From the NCBI GenBank assembly GCA_945888325.1, contig CAMDAC010000002.1, forward strand, positions 186,001-250,000: a DNA stretch of 64,000 nucleotides, in the 5' to 3' direction. The notes beneath the pieces were generated by a model. It did not search any database and was not told the origin of the DNA. It saw only the letters and a program-made list of their open reading frames with translations. How positions within the stretch are numbered: position 1 is the stretch's first letter; each line of letters starts with the position of its first letter. Shown here one piece after another: positions 51,510-60,813 of this stretch. The DNA comes from Candidatus Sulfopaludibacter sp. SbA3 (GTDB lineage: Bacteria; Pseudomonadota; Alphaproteobacteria; Caulobacterales; Hyphomonadaceae). The position numbers and the translations under genes are program-made.

Positions 51510-52142
51510 ATGTCTTTCGTCAAGAACAACACCTCGCATGTGCTGCTGACGCTCGGCGTCCTGTTCACGATTGGCGGCGCCACCCGCTTCCTGCCGAACG
51601 GCCTCGCCTTCGCCGAGGATCTCGGCCTCAAACCGGCCACTGAAACGGCTGCCGCCAAGACCGACGGCGCTGCCAAACCGGCCGATCCCTCCGCCGCGGA
51701 CCTTCAGGAAGTGTGTTTCACGACCGAATCCGCCGCCATGGTCGCAGAAGACCAGTGGTTGTTTGAATCCCAGAAGGAAGAACTGAAGAACGAGAAGCTC
51801 GCGCTCCAGACCTGGGAGAAGGAACTCGAGACGCAGACGGCCGAGCTTCAGGCCCTGCAGACAACGCTTGAAGCCCGCTGGCAGGAGATCCAGGGCGCCT
51901 CGGACCAGGACATCAAGCACCTTGCCGGCATGTACAGCGCCATGAAGCCGGACGCCGCCGCCTCCATCTTCAACCAGATGGACCCCGCCTTCGCGGCCGG
52001 TTTCTTGCGCCTGATCCCCAGCGAACAAGCCGGCCTGATCCTCGCCAACATGGATTCCAAGAAGGCCTACGTGATCAGCGTGAAGCTCGCCACGATGAAC
52101 GCCGACGTGCGGAACGCCCACGCCAGCCTCAACGACGGTTGA
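51510..52142 (+). CDS. MotE-like periplasmic motility protein
   Basis: A 210-residue exported protein: N-terminal hydrophobic segment (HVLLTLGVLFTIGGATRFL), an Ala/Lys-rich linker, a coiled coil (about 85-130) and a compact MgtE-N-like domain. That domain includes DIKHLAGMYSAMKPDAAASI and FNQMDPAFAAGFLRLIPSEQ. This is the architecture of MotE, the periplasmic chaperone of MotC in Sinorhizobium. A MotC-like candidate is encoded next to motA at 34.0-35.8 kb. Confidence 0.78.
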   Translation: MSFVKNNTSHVLLTLGVLFTIGGATRFLPNGLAFAEDLGLKPATETAAAKTDGAAKPADPSAADLQEVCFTTESAAMVAEDQWLFESQKEELKNEKLALQTWEKELETQTAELQALQTTLEARWQEIQGASDQDIKHLAGMYSAMKPDAAASIFNQMDPAFAAGFLRLIPSEQAGLILANMDSKKAYVISVKLATMNADVRNAHASLNDG

Positions 52143-52233
52143 GCCCTTTCCCGGCGGCATCTGACGCTACGTCGCGCCTTTGACCCCCCTGCTTTCCGGG
52201 TTACCTTGACCGCATCGGACAAGGGACAGGCGC

Positions 52234-53157
52234 ATGGACGGCCCGAAATCTTATCTCGGCTGGAAGGTTGACTACACCGCCCCCGCCGGCGAACCCGCTT
52301 TCGCAGGCCCTGACTCGATTTCCTGGCAGGTCTTCAAGAACCCTGTCGCCCTGGCGGTCGGCGGCGTCTGCGCCGTGCTTCTCGAATTCGCCGATGCCCG
52401 CATCCGTTCCGGCGTCTGGGATCACTCCGTCTTCAAGACCGACCCGATCGGCCGCTCCAAACGCACGGGCACAGCCGCCATGGTCGGCGTCTACGGCCCG
52501 CAGGCCGCGGCCCGCCGCGTCATCCAGGGCGTCACCAACATGCACGCGCGTGTGAAGGGCGAGACCCCCACAGGCGAAGCCTACCAGGCTCTCGATGTCG
52601 AACTGCTGGACTGGGTCAGCGCCACCGCCAGCTACGGCTTCCTGATGGGCTACCACCGTTTCGTCCGTCCCCTGAGCGAGGCCGATAAGAACCGCTTCTT
52701 CGCCGAAGGCGAGACCGTCGCGGGTCTCTACGGCGTCCAGACCAAGATCCGCTCGCTCGCCGACTTCGACACGATGATGCGCAAGCTCCTGCTCCGCTTT
52801 GAGCCGCATCCGATCAACACCGAATTCCTCGACATCATGCGCTCCGGCCGCGCCGCGCCCGGCGTGCCCAAGGGCCTGCAAAGCTCGCTGGTCAACGCCG
52901 CCGTCGAAATCCTGCCGCCGGAAGTTCGCGCCAAGCTCGCGCTCGGCCCGGAATACGATCTTTCTCCCGCCGGCCGCTTCGCCGTCAAAACCATGGCGCG
53001 CATCGCCGAAAGCGTCCCCGACACTGCCGGCCCGCCCGCGCAGGCCTGTGAACGCCTCGGCCTGCCCCGCAGTTTCCTGTGGAAAAGCGAAGCCGAACGC
53101 GTCCGCCTTTTCGAATCCACCCGCAATCGCCCCCTGCCGCAGGAAGCCTCCGCATGA
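52234..53157 (+). CDS. MpaB/latex-clearing-type oxygenase family protein (DUF2236)
   Basis: A 307-residue protein with the DUF2236 layout: WQVFKNPVALAVGGVCAVLL, then LEFADARIRSGVWDHSVFKT, and VYGPQAAARRVIQGVTNMHA. YGFLMGYHRFVRPLSEADKN follows. Characterised relatives include fungal MpaB and rubber oxygenases, heme-dependent oxidative enzymes; the substrate here is unknown. Its last codons overlap the ATG of the acyl-CoA dehydrogenase gene (ATGA), so the two probably act on related lipophilic substrates (inference). Confidence 0.82.
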   Translation: MDGPKSYLGWKVDYTAPAGEPAFAGPDSISWQVFKNPVALAVGGVCAVLLEFADARIRSGVWDHSVFKTDPIGRSKRTGTAAMVGVYGPQAAARRVIQGVTNMHARVKGETPTGEAYQALDVELLDWVSATASYGFLMGYHRFVRPLSEADKNRFFAEGETVAGLYGVQTKIRSLADFDTMMRKLLLRFEPHPINTEFLDIMRSGRAAPGVPKGLQSSLVNAAVEILPPEVRAKLALGPEYDLSPAGRFAVKTMARIAESVPDTAGPPAQACERLGLPRSFLWKSEAERVRLFESTRNRPLPQEASA

Positions 53158-54362
53158 AACTTGCCTTCACCCGCGACGAAGAAGCCTTCCGCGCCCAAGT
53201 CCGCGAATTCCTTGACCGAAACCTCAGCGCCGACCTGCGCGCCTACGCCAAACGCATGACCAGCGTCTATTCCACCAAGCCGGTCGCGATGGAGTGGCAG
53301 CGCATCCTGGTGAAACAGGGCTGGGCCGCGCCGTCCTGGCCGGTCGAATACGGCGGCACCAACTGGTCCGTCGCGCAGCGCTACATCTTCGACGTCGAAA
53401 TGGCCCGCGCCGGCGCCCCGCCGCTCTCGCCCATGGGCATCGGCATGTGCGGCCCCGCCCTCATCGGCCATGGCTCGAAAGCGCAGAAGGATCACTACCT
53501 CCCGCGCATCCTCTCCGGCGAAGACTTCTGGTGCCAGGGATACTCCGAACCGCACGCCGGATCGGACCTTGCCGCGCTCACCATGTCCGCTGTTGAGGAC
53601 GGGGACCACTATATCTGCAATGGCTCCAAGATCTGGACGACGCACGCCCACGAAGCCAACATGATGTTCTGCCTTGTACGGACGGATTCCTCCGGCAAGA
53701 TGCAGCAGGGCATCACTTTCATCCTGATCGACATGACCTCCCCCGGCGTGCGCGTCGATCCCATCCTGATGCTGTCCGGCGAGCATATCCAGAACGCCGT
53801 CTTCTTCACCGATGTGCGCGTGCCGAAGGCCAATGTCATCGGCAAGGTCAACGAGGGCTGGACGGTCGCGAAGTACCTGCTCGAGTTCGAGCGCGGCGGC
53901 TCGTCCTATGGCCCCCGCCTGCTCGCGCGCCTGCGCAGCCTCCGCCAGATCGCCGCCGAGGAAGGCCTCCTCGACGCAGATTTCGCCCGCAAGCTCTCGC
54001 AGGCCGAAGCCGAAGCGCAGACACTCGAAGCCGCCGAACTGCAGATGATGTCCGAACTCGCCGGCGGCGGCACACCGGGCCTCAAGGCCTCAATGATGAA
54101 AATCCGCGGCACCGAACTCAGCCAGCATCTGACCGAACTCGGCCTCGAACTTGCCGGCGCCTATGCCGCCCCGTTCCAGCCGCACCATACCTCGCCCGGC
54201 GGCCCCGTCCCCGGCTTCGACGGCGCCAACACACCGCTCGTCGGCCCGGAAAGCGCCGTCACCGTTTCGGCGAAATACCTGAACGACCGCGCCGGCTCCA
54301 TCTATGCGGGCTCAAATGAAATCCAGCGCGGCATCCTGTCGAAGGGGCAGCTGGGCCTCTAG
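53154..54362 (+). CDS. Acyl-CoA dehydrogenase family protein
   Basis: A 402-residue flavoenzyme: N-terminal helices (LAFTRDEEAFRAQVREFL), the FAD/substrate loop GYSEPHAGSDLAALTMSA, IWTTHAHEANMMFCLVRTD, and the C-terminal YAGSNEIQRGILSK. It should oxidise an acyl-CoA thioester to the 2-enoyl form. The chosen ATG overlaps the oxygenase stop. Its stop codon overlaps by three bases with the stop of the convergent coiled-coil gene. Confidence 0.93.
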   Translation: MKLAFTRDEEAFRAQVREFLDRNLSADLRAYAKRMTSVYSTKPVAMEWQRILVKQGWAAPSWPVEYGGTNWSVAQRYIFDVEMARAGAPPLSPMGIGMCGPALIGHGSKAQKDHYLPRILSGEDFWCQGYSEPHAGSDLAALTMSAVEDGDHYICNGSKIWTTHAHEANMMFCLVRTDSSGKMQQGITFILIDMTSPGVRVDPILMLSGEHIQNAVFFTDVRVPKANVIGKVNEGWTVAKYLLEFERGGSSYGPRLLARLRSLRQIAAEEGLLDADFARKLSQAEAEAQTLEAAELQMMSELAGGGTPGLKASMMKIRGTELSQHLTELGLELAGAYAAPFQPHHTSPGGPVPGFDGANTPLVGPESAVTVSAKYLNDRAGSIYAGSNEIQRGILSKGQLGL

Positions 54363-55891
54363 AACCCGCCGCCGGTCTTGAACCCGCCGCCGCTGGGGAA
54401 GGATCGTCCGCCTGAAGACGATGAGCGCGAGGAACGTTTCGGCGGCCCCGGAAAGATCGGCCCGCTGCCATATCCGCCGCTACCGCGCGTCGTTTCCTTG
54501 ATCACTTCCTCCAGCACTTCGCCAAGGATACCGCCGATCACGCCGCCCATGATGTCGGGCAAGCCGATCGTGTCCTGCCGGCTGCGTCCGCCGAAATCTG
54601 GATGCGCTTGTGCCTCGGCCCGTCGCACCGAGCGGCTGAGGCCGCGCAGCGTGTCGCGCACATCCATGCCGCCCTTCATCAGGTTCGACATCATCTCGTC
54701 AAACGCGACGCGCGACATCAACGCATACGGACTGTCGAACCGCGCCTCCTTGAACTGCCGCCGCAGCGCTTCCATCCGCGCCAGGTCCTCGCGCAGCACG
54801 CGCGGCCGCATCAGGCGCTTACCTGCTTGCAGGTCCAGCGACATCTCCTCGGCGCGCAGGCGCACCAACGCGTCCACCAGCCGGTCATCTTCGGTGTCCA
54901 CCGTTTCCGCTGCCAGAACGCGCAGGTCCGGAAAACTCGCCTTGCGCCGCTGCGCGGCGAGCAGCTCGCGCGCTTCCACCGCAGGTCCGGCCTCTTCCTT
55001 CAGCGCGGCTTCATGGCGCTTCGCCCACTCGCGGTGCGCTTCCTCGGCCGCCGCAATGTCCTTGTCGCAAGCTTCAATATCCGCCTTCAGACGATCCGCA
55101 TCGGCTTGCAGCGCCTCGATCCCGGCCTCTCGCATCGCCTGCTGCTCGGCATCGACCAGCGCGGCTTCGGCCTTGTCCTCCAACCCGGCGACAAACACCG
55201 CATGCTCGGCAATCTTGTCCGGCAACTCCGTCAGGCGCTGATAATTGAGGAAGGCCTGGTCATACCGGCAGAGCTTCGCCACCCAGCCATCCAGCATACG
55301 GATGATCCCTCCCGCCTTGTACTCCGGCGACCGGAACTTGCGCTTCCAGAAATAGCTGAACAGGGCGCCCTGCTCATACGGCGCGCCCTTCTCCGTGCGG
55401 TCCGTGCGCGCAAGTTCCAGCTTCTGCTGCGCGCGCAGCGTCACAGCCCGCGCCTCTTCCGGCGCCTCGACCAGCTCCGCATAAGCCGCGCTGCCCTTGA
55501 GGCTCACCTCGGCATCCGCAACCCGCGTCTCATACGCCGCGATCGCCGCGTCATGGCGCAGAGCGAGTTCCGCCCGCTTCGCCTCAAGCGCGGCCGATGC
55601 CGTTTCCAGGGCGCCTTTTTCGGCCTCGACGAATTGCGCATGCCGCTCCGTCAGCGCCCGCGCGGAGGCTTCCAGTTTGCCGAATTCGGCGCCGTCGCCG
55701 CCCGCCTGCATAAGGTCCAGCCGCATCGCCGCCAGCGCGCCATAGGCCGCCGCCTGTTCGCGCTGGATCATGCCGCGCCGCGATTCCACACCGTCTGCAT
55801 CCGCCAGCGCCGCTGCCAGCGACTGGCGCAGCTTGCCCAGCTCCCCGTTCAGCAGCGCCAGCGCGTCGCGTCCGTTCAATGCGTTGCTCAT
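54359..55891 (-). CDS. Uncharacterised coiled-coil protein with Gly/Ser-rich tail
   Basis: A 510-residue soluble protein I do not recognise. Two long charged coiled-coil regions (about 20-170 and 230-320) flank a compact aromatic segment (APYEQGALFSYFWKRKFRSP, then IIRMLDGWVAKLCRYDQAFL). A helical domain (about 350-450), an amphipathic hydrophobic stretch (GLPDIMGGVIGGILGEVLEE) and a Ser/Gly-rich tail (SSGGRSFPSGGGFKTGGGF) follow. The start at 55891 lies 4 bases after the stop of the 99-residue gene, so they form one unit. The tail resembles those of TPM-domain/YgcG proteins, but no such domain is seen. Confidence 0.75.
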   Translation of the reverse strand: MSNALNGRDALALLNGELGKLRQSLAAALADADGVESRRGMIQREQAAAYGALAAMRLDLMQAGGDGAEFGKLEASARALTERHAQFVEAEKGALETASAALEAKRAELALRHDAAIAAYETRVADAEVSLKGSAAYAELVEAPEEARAVTLRAQQKLELARTDRTEKGAPYEQGALFSYFWKRKFRSPEYKAGGIIRMLDGWVAKLCRYDQAFLNYQRLTELPDKIAEHAVFVAGLEDKAEAALVDAEQQAMREAGIEALQADADRLKADIEACDKDIAAAEEAHREWAKRHEAALKEEAGPAVEARELLAAQRRKASFPDLRVLAAETVDTEDDRLVDALVRLRAEEMSLDLQAGKRLMRPRVLREDLARMEALRRQFKEARFDSPYALMSRVAFDEMMSNLMKGGMDVRDTLRGLSRSVRRAEAQAHPDFGGRSRQDTIGLPDIMGGVIGGILGEVLEEVIKETTRGSGGYGSGPIFPGPPKRSSRSSSSGGRSFPSGGGFKTGGGF

Positions 55892-55895
55892 GCGC

Positions 55896-56195
55896 TTACC
55901 ACTCAAGGATCGCCCCACCCGGCGTTTCCACCGTATACTGAGGGTTGATATACCCGGCTGTCTTCTGCCCGATCACTGACTTCTGGATAATCTGGTCATC
56001 GCCCTTGTCGGCGGCCACGCCATTGAATACGGCCTCGCTCACCCGCTGTCCCCAGCGCGACACCCGGTCAGACCGCCGGTCTTCCTCACTGGTCACCGGT
56101 ACTTCGACGAGCCGTCCCGACGGATCCACCGCCTCCACGATCAGGTAATAGTTGCGCGCGCCCGGCACATCGTCGGGGATCCGGAACAATCTCAT
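55896..56195 (-). CDS. Uncharacterised 99-residue protein paired with the coiled-coil protein
   Basis: A small alpha/beta-looking protein: NYYLIVEAVDPSGRLVEVPV, TSEEDRRSDRVSRWGQRVSE and ADKGDDQIIQKSVIGQ are its main blocks, which feel like a conserved family (possibly DUF6384; from memory and unverified). It heads a two-gene unit with the 510-residue coiled-coil protein. Its upstream side runs directly into an integrase remnant, so the promoter region may have been changed by that insertion. Confidence 0.7.
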   Translation of the reverse strand: MRLFRIPDDVPGARNYYLIVEAVDPSGRLVEVPVTSEEDRRSDRVSRWGQRVSEAVFNGVAADKGDDQIIQKSVIGQKTAGYINPQYTVETPGGAILEW

Positions 56196-56220
56196 CCTGA
56201 TTGTCGCTCGCTTCTCACCC

Positions 56221-56480
56221 AGAATGTCGCGCTACATTGCTACAAGACGGCATTCCGGCATCTGCTCGATGCGTGCGGGTTCGAGTACCGGGACACTAAG
56301 GATCGCCATGTGCTGACGTCGCTGCGGCACACCTATGCCACTCTGCGGCTTACGACGCGCACCGGCATACGCGCATCCGTCAAAGCGCTGAGCAAGCAGA
56401 TGGGCACAAGTGAGCGCATGATTGAGCGCCACTATGGGCATGATCAGATACTGGACTACCGGGACGAGTTGCTGAGCTAA
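56221..56480 (+). pseudogene. C-terminal fragment of a tyrosine recombinase (phage/island integrase)
   Basis: An open stretch without a start, reading YKTAFRHLLDACGFEYRD, then LTSLRHTYATLRL and finally MIERHYGHDQILDYRDELLS before a TAA. LRHTYA carries the conserved second Arg region, and the Tyr in ERHYGH is the expected nucleophile. The catalytic N-terminal two thirds, including the first Arg, are absent, so it is dead. The left border falls right after the 99-residue gene start (between 56195 and about 56225). Confidence 0.82.
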
Positions 56481-57249
56481 CTGTCCTGATCCGACACGGC
56501 TGAGACGACGGCTGTCCGGGACAGAGCCAGGTTGGCTACACCGTCAGATTCCGGGGCCGACTGGGTCGATCTAATCGTGACATTTATCCGGCCAACCGGA
56601 AGCGGCGCCCAGTTCGCCGAAAGCGCAGACGCCGCCGGTCTGAAACGTGGCGACACCAGCTTTGTCCCTACCCACCCATTCGGATGGGACACCTATCCTT
56701 TTGCGTCGCACTCGAGACCCGCCAATGAAATGTTTCGGCACGATCGATGCTAAGTCACTGCTCAGCAGGCTGGGTGGGGATCCGGACTGCAGCATGGATC
56801 CGGTGTCAGGGGACGGCATTGGGTCCATGCGTCCACAATCCGACTGGCTCATCAGTTTTCAAGCAGTTCTCCGGAACGATGTATAATTCCCTCTACGGCT
56901 GAGCTGGCGGCGCGCTCGCTGCCTCTGATTATCTGTGGTCGAACGCAATTAAGGCGCTACCTCCCTTCAGACAGTAGCACTCGGGAGCAAACAAGAACGT
57001 CAACGAGACAAGTGGGGACGATCTCGAGGACGTTCTTGAGCTTCAGAAGTCGCTTGGGTAGGGGACGCACGACTTCGCTCACCACCATTTTATGGTTGAG
57101 CGACGCTGCCAATATATCCGTATGCATAGGTCATGGCCTACTCCCGGCAAACTGAATTGAGCCTCTCAACACCCACGAAAAGCGCGCTGCGCGTAGGCTG
57201 GCTAAAGACAGCGCCAATCCCGGAATTCTGTTTGTTTTCTGTGGTGTAA
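56481..57249. other. Non-coding or decayed stretch between integrase remnants
   Basis: About 770 bases without a recognisable gene. Open frames of 70-90 codons exist on both strands around 56530-56890, but they overlap each other, lack ribosome sites and resemble nothing I know. Base composition is lower in GC than in the flanking genes, consistent with decayed mobile DNA. Confidence 0.5.
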
Positions 57250-57296
57250 TGGTGGGCGGTACAAGGTTCGAACTTGTGACCCCTACGATGTCAACG
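57250..57296 (-). other. 3' half of a tRNA (Val-GAC type), probable old attachment site
   Basis: On the minus strand the segment reads as the right half of a tRNA: anticodon loop with GAC, five-base variable loop, a perfect 5-bp T-stem (ACAAG/CTTGT) around TTCGAAC, and an acceptor 3' strand ACCGCCC-A-CCA. The required 5' acceptor strand GGGCGGT is missing upstream, so it is not a functional tRNA. Such 3' halves are left by integrases that use the anticodon-to-T-loop region as att core. Confidence 0.72.
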
Positions 57297-57479
57297 CTCC
57301 GCTACGCTAGTTAAAACGTCTTAATGCCTTGTTTTTATTGATTTTTATAATTCCGCGCTTGGTTGGGCGAACCCTACGCCTCGCACAAAGATCACATCAC
57401 TCCGACTTTGGCATCTCGCGCGTAGGAACGCGCCGCGCTTGACCGTACAGCTTGAGTAACAGAGCGAGGGCGCCGTTGA

Positions 57480-57620
57480 ATGGGACGCAAGGCCAGCGGC
57501 ACAAGTATCGAAATCCGGCCCGGCCTCTACCTCAAATCTCACGACGGACTTCTGCACTGCTACTTCCGCATTGAGGGACGTGCGTTCAGGCGCAACACGC
57601 GCAACGATGAAATTGCCGAA
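57480..57620 (+). pseudogene. N-terminal fragment of an integrase
   Basis: About 45 codons from ATG: GRKASGTSIEIRPGLYLKSH, then GLLHCYFRIEGRAFRRNTRN, a typical N-terminal arm-binding start of phage integrases. After about 57615 the frame continues as unrelated sequence into the antisense of the MCP gene end, so the rest is lost. It starts 184 bases from the tRNA fragment. The C-terminal fragment at 56.2 kb lies on the wrong side to be the rest of one simple gene. Confidence 0.7.
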
Positions 57621-57660
57621 GCGCCGCCCATGCCGACACGCTTCGTCTGCGCGTCGGGTA

Positions 57661-60492
57661 TCAGAAATCCTTCCAGCCGTCTGTTGCCTTTAGGCGCGCC
57701 GATCCTTGGGTTGCGAATCGAGCCACGCGCTGGCGTTGCTGATGAACCGGCGTTTCCGGTGCTGCCGTTACTGTTCGCTTAGGTGCTGCCCGATCCAACT
57801 CAGCGCCAGTCTGGAACCTAGCAGTCAGTTCTGTCAGCTCCGCAGCCTCGCGCTTCAAATGATGGCTGGCAGCGGTTGCTTCCTCGACCATAGCGGCGTT
57901 CTGCTGAGTGACCTGGTCCATCTGGTTGATTGCCGTGTTAATTTCTCCTAACCCGGCGGACTGTTCCTGCGAGGCAACAGTGATCTCGCCGACAAGGGTC
58001 GATATCTCACCCACTTTGCCAGCAATCATGTTGAGTGCGGCGCCGGCTTTTCCGACGAGGTCAACGCCGGTGTCAACATGCTGCGAGCTGATCGCGATCA
58101 GTTCCTTGATCTCTTTCGCGGCTTCCGAAGAGCGGTGTGCAAGAGCGCGGACTTCTGACGCGACAACGGCGAAGCCACGCCCGGCATCTCCGGCACGGGC
58201 TGCCTCCACGCCAGCATTCAGAGCCAATAGGTTGGTCTGGAACGAGATTTCATGAATTACGCCCAGGATCTGCGATATCTGCCTCGAGGAGGCATTGATT
58301 GAAGCCATCGCAGCCACCGCACCATTGACGACTTGACGCGACTCTTCGGCATCGGAGCAAGCAACCGAGACGATGACGTTTGCCTGCTTGGCATTGTCAG
58401 CGGCTTTTTGCACGGTTGCCGTGATCTGATCGAGCGCGGCGGCCGTTTCTTCGAGGCTGGCCGCCTGTTGCTCAGTTCTCCTTGAAAGATCGTCCGCCGC
58501 CTGACTGATTTCGCTGGCGCCAGAGCTGATACCATGGGCATTCGCCGCAATGCTTCGCATGGCTTCCTGCAACTCATCCATTGCGTTGTTAAAGTCGCGA
58601 CGGAGGGTCTCATACTGGCCCGGAAACGGCTCTGTGATACGTGCCTTGAGATTGCCAGCCGCGAGGTCAGACAGACCACGGGCGAGGCCCGAGACGACCT
58701 TTTCCTGTGCGGCGGCGTTTGCTTGCTGCTCAGATGATTCTGCAGCGCGCCGATCATGTTCGACCTGCGTTATGTCGGTCGCAAACTTGACGACCTTTAG
58801 CGGATTGCCGCGCAAGTCCAGAACAAGGTTATAGCTTGCTTCAAACCAGACCTCTCGGCCGCCTTTAGAGAGATGCATGAATTTTCCAGAGACATGTTCA
58901 CCGAGATTCAGGCGCTCCCAGAGCGCTCGGTACTCAGCCGTCGCAGAGTTTCCCGGAGCGACAAACATCGAGTGGTGCTGTCCCGAAATTTCGTTGACCG
59001 TGTAGCCCATCGTTGCAAGGAAGTTTTCGTTTGCCGTGAGGATCGTGCCATCAAGCTTGAACTCGACCACTGCCTGAGCGCGTTGGATCGCGTCAATTTT
59101 GGCAGACTGTTCATTGGCTTGCAGCTCTGCTGCCGTGATGTCAGCCGCAATCTGCAAAACCCTCACGACACGGCCGTTCTTGTCGATGATCGGATTATAG
59201 GAAGCCTGGAACCAGATTTCTCCGCCTCCCCTGCCCAGGAACATGAACTTCCCTGAAACGGGTTCTCCCCGGTTCAGAAGGCTCCAAATATCGTTCGTCT
59301 CGGGGCCTCTTGCATCCTCAGCCGAGAGGAACATCGCGTGACGCTTCCCGACCACCTCGTTAAGCGAATAACCCATCAGTCGAAGGAAGTTCTCATTCGC
59401 CGTCATCAGCGTACCGTCTGGCTGATATTCAACAACAGCCTGAGCAACGGAGATCGCTTTCACATAGCCCGCCGGACCGAGCATCGCCAGTTCGGCTTGC
59501 TCCGCATCGCGCAGGATCCTTTGGTTGACGTCGTCTCGAAGGAAGCTGAGCGTCTTGGCGATCACACCCGTTTCATTCTTGTCATCCGTGTAGGGAATTT
59601 CTGATCTGAAATCGCCCGAACGCAACTTGTCCATGCTGGAAGTCAGTTTCTTGAAGCGACCAGCCAATCCTGTCGATACATACCAGGCGAGCGCACAGGC
59701 AATTGCCAACAAAAGGCCCACGACCAAGAGCTGACCCTCTAGCCTCGAACGAAGCCCGTCAATCCGGATATTGAGCAAGCGTTCGAGCTCAACGGCAGTT
59801 TCCTTCCAGCTTTCGTCCAAGACGGCTTCGAACCTGTCGGTATCTGCGCCGTATTCGCCGCTTGAAGCTGAATTCAAGAGAACCGAGACTTCCCGGTCAA
59901 TGGCAGCCATCGGTTCTTCAAGCGCCGCGCGGGTTTCGCCCGAAGCATTGCTTTTGATTGAGGCTCCTATGGATGAAACCGCAGCACCAGCAGCCGCACG
60001 CAGGTTTTCGCCGGCAATTTTGACCTCCAAATCGCGATCATTTGTTTCGCTCTGGGCCCGAAGCATTGCTTCGAACTCGCGTGCAGCTTTCAGCGTCGCC
60101 GGAATGCGAACTGTGACCGCATCCATGGCATAGAAGCTATCGAGTTCAGGATCGAGAGTCAGGTTTGAGCCATCGGCGACCTGTTGGATAAGCTTCAGCC
60201 CCGCAGAAACTTGCTCAGGACCAGCAGTAGATCTTTTCAGCGCTTCCGCGGCCGCGCCTGCGCCAAAGGATGCTTCTGCTGTTGCGGCGTCAACAGAGCC
60301 GCCTTCAAGAGTGGCTGGCCAAGCGTCTTGCAGAAAGTGCACGCCCGCTCGCTCTTTCTCTGAAAATCGAAGCTCGCGGTCGGCCTGCATGACAAGGAGC
60401 GCTGTCGGGAAGATGGCAGAAGCGATAAACAAAACTGATATCAGTGCGAGGCGGGCCGCAAGCGAAAAGCGGCTATTCAATAGGTCGAGCAT
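57661..60492 (-). CDS. Transmembrane methyl-accepting chemotaxis protein with two PAS domains
   Basis: About 943 residues from ATG 60492 (CAGGAC nine bases upstream; ATG 60558 and an earlier one are alternatives). Two membrane segments (about 13-36 and 255-275) enclose a helical periplasmic domain containing [24 protein letters not shown] (276-330), two PAS domains (about 347-465, 470-590) and a signalling domain with [20 protein letters not shown] follow. The C-terminus DGWKDF is a CheR/CheB tether. PAS and signalling parts closely resemble the soluble MCP at 15-17 kb. It sits in a mobile-DNA-scarred region. Confidence 0.93.
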   Translation of the reverse strand: MLDLLNSRFSLAARLALISVLFIASAIFPTALLVMQADRELRFSEKERAGVHFLQDAWPATLEGGSVDAATAEASFGAGAAAEALKRSTAGPEQVSAGLKLIQQVADGSNLTLDPELDSFYAMDAVTVRIPATLKAAREFEAMLRAQSETNDRDLEVKIAGENLRAAAGAAVSSIGASIKSNASGETRAALEEPMAAIDREVSVLLNSASSGEYGADTDRFEAVLDESWKETAVELERLLNIRIDGLRSRLEGQLLVVGLLLAIACALAWYVSTGLAGRFKKLTSSMDKLRSGDFRSEIPYTDDKNETGVIAKTLSFLRDDVNQRILRDAEQAELAMLGPAGYVKAISVAQAVVEYQPDGTLMTANENFLRLMGYSLNEVVGKRHAMFLSAEDARGPETNDIWSLLNRGEPVSGKFMFLGRGGGEIWFQASYNPIIDKNGRVVRVLQIAADITAAELQANEQSAKIDAIQRAQAVVEFKLDGTILTANENFLATMGYTVNEISGQHHSMFVAPGNSATAEYRALWERLNLGEHVSGKFMHLSKGGREVWFEASYNLVLDLRGNPLKVVKFATDITQVEHDRRAAESSEQQANAAAQEKVVSGLARGLSDLAAGNLKARITEPFPGQYETLRRDFNNAMDELQEAMRSIAANAHGISSGASEISQAADDLSRRTEQQAASLEETAAALDQITATVQKAADNAKQANVIVSVACSDAEESRQVVNGAVAAMASINASSRQISQILGVIHEISFQTNLLALNAGVEAARAGDAGRGFAVVASEVRALAHRSSEAAKEIKELIAISSQHVDTGVDLVGKAGAALNMIAGKVGEISTLVGEITVASQEQSAGLGEINTAINQMDQVTQQNAAMVEEATAASHHLKREAAELTELTARFQTGAELDRAAPKRTVTAAPETPVHQQRQRVARFATQGSARLKATDGWKDF

Positions 60493-60813
60493 GCTTAAGT
60501 CCTGGCACAAGAGCAGATTGGTTTCTGGTAGCACCTGTTGATTAATATGCAGTGACATTCGCGGGTGAACCGCGCGGGGTTTGCCGGAGGCCATTTTCTT
60601 TGGAAGCGTGGACCTATGACAGAGAAGAAGCAAAGACCAAATTATTCGCACAGACCAAAAAACGCTGGGTCAAAGGCGCCAACGGCGAGCGCGTTAAAAG
60701 AGAAGCGAAGCCCTGAGCTCACTTGTGGCACTGGGCATGCTGTTTGCTAACCAACCACGCGAACTTCCTGTTTTGGGACCGATACGGGTCCCGCGCCAAT
60801 CGGAGACGGACCT
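60493..60813. other. Divergent spacer between MCP and XRE regulator genes
   Basis: About 320 bases. The MCP frame stays open to 60651, so part of it could be coding if an upstream start is used. The right part should hold the promoter of the plus-strand XRE gene, which has GGAGACGGA as ribosome site. Nothing else recognised. Confidence 0.4.

Noticed and set aside
56532-56886. Overlapping 70-90 codon frames on both strands between the integrase remnants
   Set aside because: They overlap one another in antisense, have no ribosome sites and no similarity I recognise; treated as decayed DNA.
57250-57330. Complete functional tRNA gene
   Set aside because: The 5' acceptor strand matching ACCGCCC is absent and the D-arm region does not fold properly; only the 3' half is tRNA-like.
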